From NCBI GenBank assembly GCA_001931905.2, contig MSJI02000100.1, forward strand, positions 1-25,378: 25,378 bases of DNA. The letters run 5' to 3'. The position numbers and the translations under genes were made by a program. The DNA is from Cladosporium sp. IMV 00045 (taxonomy: Eukaryota > Ascomycota > Dothideomycetes > Cladosporiales > Cladosporiaceae). Below, piece by piece: positions 17,819-25,378 of this stretch. A model generated the notes under the pieces. That model made no database searches and was not told the DNA's origin. It worked only from the letters and a program-made list of their open reading frames with translations. The stretch's first letter is position 1; each line of letters begins with the position of its first letter.

Positions 17819-18935
17819 CTATTCCCTGACCCCAGCCTCGAAAGCCTTCCGATTTACCGGAGTCAGCGGCTCACCCGCAAACGATCCATCCGGGCCAACG
17901 ACAGCAAGTATATTCTTCATAGCGTTCAATTCGAAATTGATCCGTGTCTCAAGCGCACCGCCTGCATTATGGGTGGTGAGAGTGACGTTGTCCATCTTAG
18001 CCAGGATAGGCGACACTTGCGGCTCGTGGTAATGTACGTCCAGACCGGCTGCGGCGAGTTTCCCGGTTTCGAGAGCGCGGATCAATGCTCCTTCTTCGAC
18101 GACTTCGCCCCTTGATGTATTTACGAGTCTGGCTCCATTCTTCATGAGGGAGAGGGTCTTGTCGTTGATTAGATGCTTGGTGTGAGCATTCAGTGGGGTA
18201 TGCAGTGAGACGCAGTCGGCGGTTTGTAGGAGGCTCTCCAATGTGCTGTGGAAAGTAATGTTCAGGCGGGATTCCTCTTCCGCACTTTGGCGGACTACAT
18301 CATAGTAGTGCACCTTCATGCCAATCGCTTGAGCTTTGAGCACCAGCTTCTTCGAGATGTTGCCCAGGCCGACAATGCCGAGCGCATGGCCGCCGGGGTT
18401 GCGCGAGATGTTTCCAATCAGTTTGTGCGTGGCAGTGAAGATCTCAGGATCGGCTGTGCTCGCCGCGCGAGTTTGACGGGTGAAATTGCGGAAGACTGAC
18501 AAGATCATCCAGAGCGCAGTGTCAGAAACCGCTTCGTCCGAAGCACCAGCGCCGTTCGCGTACCAGATCTTGTTTCGACCCAGCGCGTCTGTGTCTGCCC
18601 AGTTGAAGCCTGCTCCGGCGGAGGCGAAGATTTTAACAGATTCTGGCAAGAGGTTGATCAACTCGTCGTCCCATTGGCCCATTTCCCCACCTGTTTGGAA
18701 GTGCGGCCGAAAGATGGCAGAGAAGTCGCCAAATCTGCTGTGGTCAGAGATCAACCTTTGAAGCCAGAGGAAGATAGTAAACCAACCTCTTTTCCTGCGA
18801 TGCCTGTATGAACTCCTCTCGTGTCTCCGCACTATTGCGAACTACATCGAAGCGATTCAGAAATTCCTTGTTGTAGAAGTCATGATTATATTTGATGGCA
18901 TCACCAAGGTGAAGTATGATCGGCTTCTGCGACAT
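17819..18935 (-). CDS. D-isomer-specific 2-hydroxyacid dehydrogenase
   Basis: Predicted 354-residue NAD(P)-dependent enzyme that reduces a 2-keto acid to the D-2-hydroxyacid, for example glyoxylate or hydroxypyruvate. Exons (minus strand) are 18935-18787 and 18734-17819, with the 52-nt intron joining QASQEKR|FGDFSAIF. The dinucleotide-binding loop reads GIVGLGNIS, with Ser in place of the usual last Gly of GxGxxG. The catalytic set is present: Arg in NTSRGEVVEEGALI, Glu in HYHEP and His in TTHNAGG. Length is normal for the family. Substrate preference is uncertain; fungal glyoxylate/hydroxypyruvate reductase-like proteins look much like this. Confidence 0.9.
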
Positions 18936-19626
18936 GTTGAGTGTTTGCCAGGAAGGCCCTTCTCAATCGATAGCGATTCAAGCCGGGACCAGATAATCCA
19001 GACAATTAAGGAATTTCGGAGGTCATGACTCTTCACTTGACTCAGGTGTTCCAAGTTGAGATGTTCAGAATCACGGCAGAATCCCTCCGATCACGTCGGC
19101 GCGCGATGGCCGCATTGCGTCGAAGGAACATGCGGATACTGATCGGAAAAGGTCACAACACCTGACATGTGGTCGGCATTGCCGTGGAAAAAGCGTAGGA
19201 TTTCTTGATCACTGCGGGGTAGCCTTGTGGAGTCGCCTTTGCATTCTTGGGTTTTTGCAGATGGGTTCGGAGTAACGTATGTCCGAGATGCAGGAAGGTG
19301 CCGCGATGGAACTCGTCGACATAGGATTGCGAGGGTGATCTCCCCAGTAGTCGCTTCTGATTCATCATCTGGGATACCACAGCTTGTCAGTGATTTGGCT
19401 GCCACATGTATCTCGCTAGGCTCAAATAACCCGAGCAGACACGATACGCAAAGATCGACGGATATAAACATATTGCAGATGCTACTATCTACACAAATTA
19501 GCCAAAGTATCATTTCACATAAACAAAAGCCTCATGCCAACCATGATATGCATGCATGCACCGCGTAATGAAGAAACAGGGCGATTCCCAGAATATGTAA
19601 CAGCCTCCCTTGGGATGACAAGGCTC
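18936..19626. other. Intergenic region without a recognised gene
   Basis: A 140-codon minus-strand frame (19091-19513) is open but resembles no family I know and lacks supporting features. The region covers the promoter of the dehydrogenase and the 3' flank of the Sec14-like gene. Confidence 0.4.
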
Positions 19627-21553
19627 TCAGCCACCTTGGTTGCCCGGCTCCTGCGGCCTGGTCATGTTCTTTGCTCGCAGGAACTCTTCCACTTTCCTCT
19701 CGTCCATGCTGTCGACGACAGGATCGTCTTTCTTGGTCTGCTCTTGTGACTGCGGGTTTATGGCGGGCTTCTTCTCACCCATGCCGACAGCTGACATGAC
19801 TGTAGATGGCAGTGTGGTCGCTTGCGAATAGACCTGGCCAGCTACGTCCTTGGCCTGATCGATAACAGATGACTGCTCCTCAGCGACTGGGACTGGATGT
19901 TCCTTCGGTGCTTGACCGATCGTGCCGGGCTCCATGACGTTGACTTTGTCGCCATGGCCCATGTGACGGACTTCGGGAGTACCGTCTGCGAGTTTGTCTG
20001 CAGCATGTGTCGACTGTTGCTGCTCGAAGCGAGTTTCGCTCGTGCCTCCACGGACCTCTGGAGGTTGTGAGCGCTCGCCTGCAGCGTCGCGGAATGGAAC
20101 AGTGTATGTTCCCAGTCTGCTGGTACCAGGTACATCGGCATTGTCACTTGTGCCTTCGGCGAGATCTGGATCAGTCACCTTGTTCGTCTTAGCATCGCTG
20201 TTGTTGCCCGACATGTCTTCGGGCTTCACTGCTGCAGCCCCAGGTGGGGGAGTGGGAGGATGAGTGGCCTCGCCGGTGGTGGTCCTAATCAGTTCCGCTT
20301 TGGACCCGCGGCCGGGCTTTAGTGACGATTGAGCAGACGTAGCATCTGGGTGAATCCCCGCAATAGGCACGCTGCGCTTGACGCCGTTTTGCGTACCGAC
20401 TGCGACGGCATGCATCGTGCCGTCGGCACCTTTGTCCCACTTGATGGGACCGGCGGGAAAGGAGCGGAAACCTCCCTGGCGGGTGTTGTCCTCCCAATCC
20501 ATGCTGTCAGCGATGGCAGGCTCCAGCATCGGCATGTCGCCGAACTTGAAGTCGAGCTTGCCACCATACTTGGTGGGGATGTTCTCTTCATCAATATACT
20601 GCAGTAAAGTAGGCTTCACTTCCGCCGCGGAAAGGATGAAAATCTTCGAAACGGTGATTGGGTCGAACCAACGCTTAATCCAGGACCAGACCGTTGGGAA
20701 AAATGAAGGCGCACCAATCAAGAAAATCCTGTCCAAGGTTTCCGGGTAGTGGGAGGTGGCCAAGAGCGAAGCGTCCTGCATGTGGTTTTTGAGGTTCCCT
20801 GGGATAGGTTAGAATCAGATGATACGCATTTAAATCAGCGGTGCGGTAACGTACAGAATTGACGAAGTCCCACATTGGAGATATCCACAATGTTGCTGCT
20901 TTGACTGATAGGAGTCTCGGGGTATGGTCGGTCTGGAACCGTGGAGCACAAGGGCAAAACGAAACGGCAGAGGTTTTCGTAGAGTGCAAAGAGTCGGAGC
21001 ATCTTAGGAGGCACCTTAGACGGAGGCAGACTTTGGCCCTTCTTCTCGGTGCTGTTTGCGTTGGCAGTCACCGCCTTGTTGTCCAAGTGCGCCACCTCAA
21101 AAAGGTAGACAGGAATGCCGCGTTTGTCTCGTCGGCCTAGCCATTGCGGGTAGAGCCTCCTGGTAGTGTCGTACTCCTCGATATCGATGGTCTCGTAAAG
21201 GGCGTCAATGTGGTTCTCTTTGCGCCAATCCTCCGTGTCTTTCAGCTGGCCGAAGGCCTCTTCCGGGACAAACTTGCGGGCTCTCAAATAGCGGAGAAGG
21301 GTTTCGTCATCGTGGCTCGGTGGTGCGGAATCGGCGGCCGGGGTGTAGTATTGTTTAGACTGGCAAAGATCCCTAAAGCGTTGTAGAGCATCTTGCTGGT
21401 TCTGGGTGAGGTGGCCGACATGTCCGGAAGGATACTAGGTGGTGAAGATGTTAGAGGACTTGCGCGGAGAAGAGATGGAGGGGCGTTCGCGGGCGTACCT
21501 ACTTGATACGACTCAACGCGCTTGAGCGGCGCGCCGTCCTGAGAGGTGGACAT
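19627..21553 (-). CDS. Sec14-type CRAL-TRIO phosphatidylinositol-transfer protein with long disordered tail
   Basis: Predicted 600 residues. Exons (minus strand) are 21553-21503, 21434-20855 and 20798-19627. The first, 17 codons long, is MSTSQDGAPLKRVESYQ. The CRAL-TRIO N-terminal helix region carries LLRYLRARKFVPEEAF and DTEDWRKEN. The lipid-binding core follows with SSNIVDISNVGLRQF|WNLKNHMQDAS, ATSHYPETLDRIFLIGAPSFF and KIFIL. Sec14 proteins exchange phosphatidylinositol and phosphatidylcholine and support Golgi-to-membrane traffic. After about residue 310 comes a 290-residue hydrophilic tail rich in P, T, E and G, ending in DERKVEEFLRAKNMTRPQEP. The tail is much longer than in yeast Sec14 (about 304 residues in total). 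The gene diverges from the F-box gene. Confidence 0.9.
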
Positions 21554-21589
21554 GGCCTAATGAAAGATGATATCCCAGATATCGTCCTG

Positions 21590-21606
21590 AGGAGGAGGAG
21601 GAGGAG
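21590..21606. repeat. GAG/GGA trinucleotide repeat
   Basis: About five tandem GGA units on the plus strand (CTC/TCC on the transcribed side), within the probable leader of the Sec14-like gene, roughly 40 nt before its start codon. Confidence 0.7.
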
Positions 21607-21828
21607 ATGTATGCAAGAGAGGTGTCGACAGGGCCGGGTTAAGGTTATTGTAGGGCTGGGAATAGAGCTGAGTGACGAGTGGACGGGCCTGTGACGCATG
21701 GCGGATGCTGTGCGCTCCGAGATGCCGCGAAAGAAGAATACCTAACCACATTTAACCTTAACCAACCTTGATTTACCAATCGACTCTCGCGCTTTTGGTG
21801 CCATCTAGGGAGGCTTTTTGTTTTTGCC

Positions 21829-21855
21829 ATTATTATTATTATTATTATTATTATT
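21829..21855. repeat. (ATT)9 microsatellite
   Basis: Nine perfect ATT units in the middle of the divergent promoter. Such tracts vary in length between strains and may exclude nucleosomes. Confidence 0.95.
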
Positions 21856-22202
21856 GTATTCGACTCAAAACAGCAAGACCGACGTGTGTGGACTTCCATA
21901 CACCTTCTTGCTCTGTCACGACAGCTACGAGAGACGAAGATCCCCTCCCTCACAATCCTGTCATCACTCTCCCGCCTTCACCCAGCCTACCCTGTGGCGT
22001 CATATACCAGCTCGATCTACAACGGAGGTAGATCCTCACCGTCCTCTGACACCATTGACATGCCCGGAGTCGCCTTCTAACCATTGAAGGGCCATCTTCA
22101 CCCTCGCAATCCACGACTGCCGCGCTTTCGCTCGGTTCCTGCTGCTCCCAACGCCAAACCACCCCAAGGCCGCCATCCTCACCGAGGCATTGCAGCACAA
22201 AC

Positions 22203-24029
22203 ATGGAGGCCTCGCCCATGCGCAAGCTCCCCGACGAGCTCCTCGAAGCCATCGTATACAACCTGCCGCCGCAAGCCAATCTCTCCTTTGGCGCAACCTG
22301 CAAGCGTTGCAACAAAATCACATACGAGCCGCTGGTCTGGCGTCGGCATTGCATCGAAACATGGCGGTACTGGAATCAAAATCATGACTTGCAAGAGAAG
22401 CTTGGGCGTCCGCCGGCGCAAATGCAGTGGCGGCAAATGTACAATCTGCGGTGGCGGACTGACCGAGAGGCAAGGCGGCTGTTTGACGAGTTGCTGCTTA
22501 CGCAGCAATATCGCCTGCAGCGTATGGAGAAGATCTCAAGCATGGGCTATGACATCAAGGATCTAATGCTGCGCCTTCTCAACGAGACGCCGGACGATGC
22601 TGAAGACGTATTGGCACGGCGATATCATGCGAATGCGATTCTCGGTCAGCTGCACCGCGGCACGGCTATCGAGAAATGGACACGCCTGCAGAAGAAACAG
22701 ATGGTGGCGCTGGAGGAGGTCCTTGGCGCATACGATCTCTTTGTGCTGACGGGCAAGCGCGGGGATCTGTCAGACATCTCGCGCGAGCTGGACAGGATCG
22801 CGGAATGCGTTCGCTCGCAAGAGGAGGACTTCGACGATTTGAGCGTTCGGAGGAAGGCGCAAAGTATCGCGAAATGGCTGCGATCACAAGAACTTGTCGG
22901 AAACCCGAACGAGAACGACTACCACGCGTTGCGCAACAACTTCATCAGCATTGCCCTCTTCGACGATATTCACACAAGCCTGCCTCTCCAGTCAGTCGCG
23001 ATTTACTGCGCCGTCGCTCGGAGACTTGGTGTAAACGCTAAACCTTCCAACTACCCAGCTCACGTACACGCGGTGATCGAGGCTCCGCAAGATCAGACTC
23101 TTGATGGCAAACCAAAGGCACCGCAAACCGACGAGGAGCCCGAGATCATGCACATGGACCCTTGGCGCTCCCACGAAGAAGTGCCTCGTGAACCACTGTC
23201 CCTACGGCTTTCACAGATGGGTGCACCAACTGACCAGCACGCATATTTCCTCGGCGCAACTTCCACGCTCGAAGTCGTCTTGCGTACCGGTCGCAACATC
23301 ATGAACAGCGTGCAAGTGGCTCGCGGCCAAGAACACGCTGTGGCTCGTCGCTCACTCGTGCCAGACCTTGAAGCTGCCTGGTACAGCATGCTCTGGTCTA
23401 TGATGATCCTTGGTGACGGAAGCTCCCAGGCATCGTCCATTCACAGGCGCAAACAGTGCCTTCCTTACCTGATAGACCATCATCAGTCTCACTTCCCCGA
23501 GGACCTTGGTCTAATTGAGAACACAGTCCTGCCTATGTTCGTAGACGAAAGGGAGCATCCCATTCTAACACATCTGGTCATGACCGCAAGGACTGCGGAC
23601 AACAATAAGAAAGCCCCCAGCCCGCGCGGAGACAACACTTTGCGCGTCAGCTATAACATTGGTGCCCATTTCCGACATAGACGGTTCGGTTACGAGGGTT
23701 TCATCATCGGTTGGGATCTGAGGTGCAGCGCAGAAGATCGCTGGATTCGGGAAATGGGCGTGGATGATCTGCCACAGGGCAGGGAGCAGCCATTTTACAA
23801 CGTCGTGTAAGTTGACGAGGGTACATATTTTGTGGAAGGACATCACTGACAATTGATCACAAGTGCCGACGACAAGAGCGTGCGATACGTTGCGGAGGAA
23901 AACATCCGCCCGACGACCGATCCACCTTCCGAGGATCTTCTCGATCTTGCGGGTCGATACTTCAAGCGCTGGGATGAATCTCAAAAGTCCTTTGTGAGCA
24001 ACATTCGGGACGAGTATCCTGACGACTGA
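22203..24029 (+). CDS. F-box protein with SirB1/transglutaminase-like and YccV-like domains (FBXO21-like)
   Basis: Predicted 589 residues. Exons are 22203-23806 and 23864-24029, and the 57-nt intron joins FYNVV|ADDKSVRYVAEENI. The N-terminal F-box (about residues 6-50) includes LPDELLEAIVYNLPP and WRRHCIETW. F-boxes dock onto Skp1 in SCF ubiquitin ligases. The middle holds a SirB1-like region around YHALRNNFISIALFDD and LPLQSVAIYCAVARRLGV. The C-terminal YccV/HspQ-like domain begins with VSYNIGAHFRHRRFGYEGFI and includes the YAEEN-like VAEEN near the end. This architecture is that of animal FBXO21 and its fungal relatives; the substrate here is unknown. The stop lies 49 nt from the stop of the convergent lactate dehydrogenase. 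Confidence 0.9.
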
Positions 24030-24078
24030 AGCAATTCTACGATGATTACGATTACAAAGATTCTCATCGCATAAACCA

Positions 24079-25163
24079 CTAGTGGCTCTCAGCCTCTTCA
24101 ATCACTTCCCTCAATTGCTTGGCCGACTGTTGCAGCGCGCTACTCTCCTCTTCATTGAGCGGCAGCTGCAAAATATTTTCCACTCCTTGCCGCCCGAGCA
24201 CCACAGTCTTGCTCAGGCAAACGTTCAAGTCTTCGTTAAAGATACTGACAGGACGGACGTTGCGCTGATCGAACAAGATCGACTTGCAAATGCTCGATGT
24301 CACGCTGCCAATGCCAAACTCGGTAGAGCCTTTCGAGTTGATCAAGGCGGACGCCTTTTGCTTTGTGTCATTGGCCATGGCCTCGCGATCAAGCGATTTC
24401 GTGGCAGGGAAGAGATGGAGTGGGATTCCAGCGATGGAGGCGCTAGACCATGCGACCTAATTATTGTTAGCATTGAATGGCCCTTCGAAAGATCGCGACG
24501 ATGTCTGCCTTCGCAATTCACTTACGATTTGCGATTCGCCGTGTTCTCCCAACACGAAAGCATCGATGGAGCTTGCTGCAACACCAGCTTTGGTCGCCAA
24601 AGCGCCTCTCAAACGCGCAGAGTCGAGGAACGTACCACTACCGATGACTTGCGTCTTCGGCAGACCGGAGTACTGAAGAGCGAAGTAGGTGAGAATATCG
24701 ACAGGATTGGCAATAAGGAGCAGAATAGCCTTGGAGTTAAATGGCTTCATGTCAGATATAACGCTTTGCAAAATAGATTGGTTGCGGCCAATCAAGTCCG
24801 TGCGAGATTCCCCTGCGCGGCGGGAAGTCAGCTCATGTCATTCATTAATTCACCAAAACATCATGGTCTCCGACAATGATTACTTTCACACACACCTTTC
24901 TTCTGCTTCGCCCCCGCGGTCACGACGATGATATCGCACTGACCCGCCTCGGCATGAGTCCCGGCTCTGACGTGCGTGGAAGTATTGCCGTGGTAGGTCG
25001 CATCGCTAAGGTCTTGGACTTGGGCATCGCGAAATTCCTCTTGCGGATCGACGAGCAAGATCTCGCTGGCGACAGGGTTGTTGAGTAGTGTGTAGGCGAT
25101 GGTCGAGCCGACTGAGCCAGCGCCGATGATGGCTATGCGAGTGGAAAGAATGGGTTGGGGCAT
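24079..25163 (-). CDS. L-lactate dehydrogenase
   Basis: Predicted 310 residues. Exons (minus strand) are 25163-24896, 24812-24526 and 24456-24079. The enzyme interconverts pyruvate and L-lactate with NADH in the cytosol. The NAD-binding loop is GAGSVGSTIAY. The mobile loop over the active site, rebuilt across intron 1, reads GAKQKKG|ESRTDLIGRN. It has Gln at the specificity position where malate dehydrogenases have Arg, and the catalytic-loop Arg is kept. Further motifs are ANPVDILTY, GTFLDSARLR with the substrate-binding Arg, the proton-relay His in LGEHGES, and VAWSSASIAG at the second junction. Length is normal. Intron 1 (83 nt) begins GTGTGT, a less common donor. The gene looks intact. 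Confidence 0.93.
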
Positions 25164-25378
25164 TTTCGTTTATTTGTCCGTAGACTTTATGTCTCTTTTT
25201 GGACGCCGATGAAGTTGTCCGATGATGGCGAATGTAGAATCGCCCTTCTTGTTTGTATGGATTTTATTACCTTCGTCTTAATTTGAGATGTTTTCTCTAG
25301 CATCTCATCAATGATACTCACAGGGTTCTGACGTAACCATTTGCTGTTAGCGTTGAGGAAGATCATCATTATTGCGGG
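25164..25378. other. Upstream region of the lactate dehydrogenase gene
   Basis: About 215 nt up to the window edge, holding at least part of the minus-strand promoter and leader. A short minus-strand frame at 25187-25369 has no recognisable product. Confidence 0.4.

Larger units (their letters stand above)
21554..22202. other. Divergent promoter region of the Sec14-like and F-box genes
   Basis: About 650 nt between two start codons pointing away from each other. It contains two simple repeats (listed separately) and pyrimidine-rich stretches on the plus strand near 21950-22200 that fit the leader of the F-box gene. No coding frame is recognised. Confidence 0.6.

Noticed and set aside
6970..18935. 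Secondary-metabolite cluster joining the GMC enzyme, transporter and dehydrogenase
   Set aside because: No backbone enzyme (polyketide synthase, NRPS, terpene synthase) or cluster transcription factor is present. The desaturase and most other genes look like primary metabolism.
1..25378. CRISPR array or bacterial operon structures
   Set aside because: No regularly spaced repeats; spliced eukaryotic genes occur throughout the window.

Overview
The window is nuclear DNA of a filamentous ascomycete (Pezizomycotina). Genes are split by short introns of about 50-110 nt with GT..AG ends and CTAAC-like branch sites. The gene families are typical of such fungi: a Pth11/SAT4-like membrane protein, a fused desaturase-cytochrome b5, GMC oxidoreductase, hexose-type MFS transporters and a Sec14 protein. 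Damage in the left part looks like repeat-induced point mutation (RIP). The species cannot be named from the sequence alone. The left end looks subtelomeric: four CCCTAA tracts occur in the first 2.5 kb, all in the orientation expected if the chromosome end lies to the left.

Layout. (1) 1-2510: a retroelement zone. A 5'-truncated Penelope-like element (PLE) reverse transcriptase with no visible GIY-YIG endonuclease is bounded on both sides by telomeric repeats. It is followed by a second short unit (about 2131-2480), also bounded by telomeric repeats, which carries a hammerhead-ribozyme-like fold in the same sense. (2) 2589-6517: gene remains. These are an ankyrin fragment, a frameshifted NmrA-like gene, and an MFS sugar transporter with five intact introns but four TAG stops and a one-base frameshift. 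(3) 6970-14768: intact accessory-type genes: GMC oxidoreductase (-), Pth11-like receptor-type membrane protein (+), delta-9 acyl-CoA desaturase (+) and a small secreted HExxH protein (-). A gap of 1.57 kb without a recognised gene separates the first two. (4) 15461-25163: intact genes: MFS sugar transporter (-), D-2-hydroxyacid dehydrogenase (-), Sec14-type lipid-transfer protein (-), a divergent F-box/SirB1/YccV protein (+) and L-lactate dehydrogenase (-).

How it fits together. The window reads as a gradient from the chromosome end, with telomere-attached retroelement units first, then mutated genes, then working genes. The working genes do not form an obvious biosynthetic cluster. Sugar uptake, 2-hydroxyacid reduction and lactate dehydrogenase are all carbon-metabolism functions, but nothing in the sequence shows co-regulation. 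Splice models were built by hand; each intact gene sums to a multiple of three and joins conserved family motifs across the junctions.
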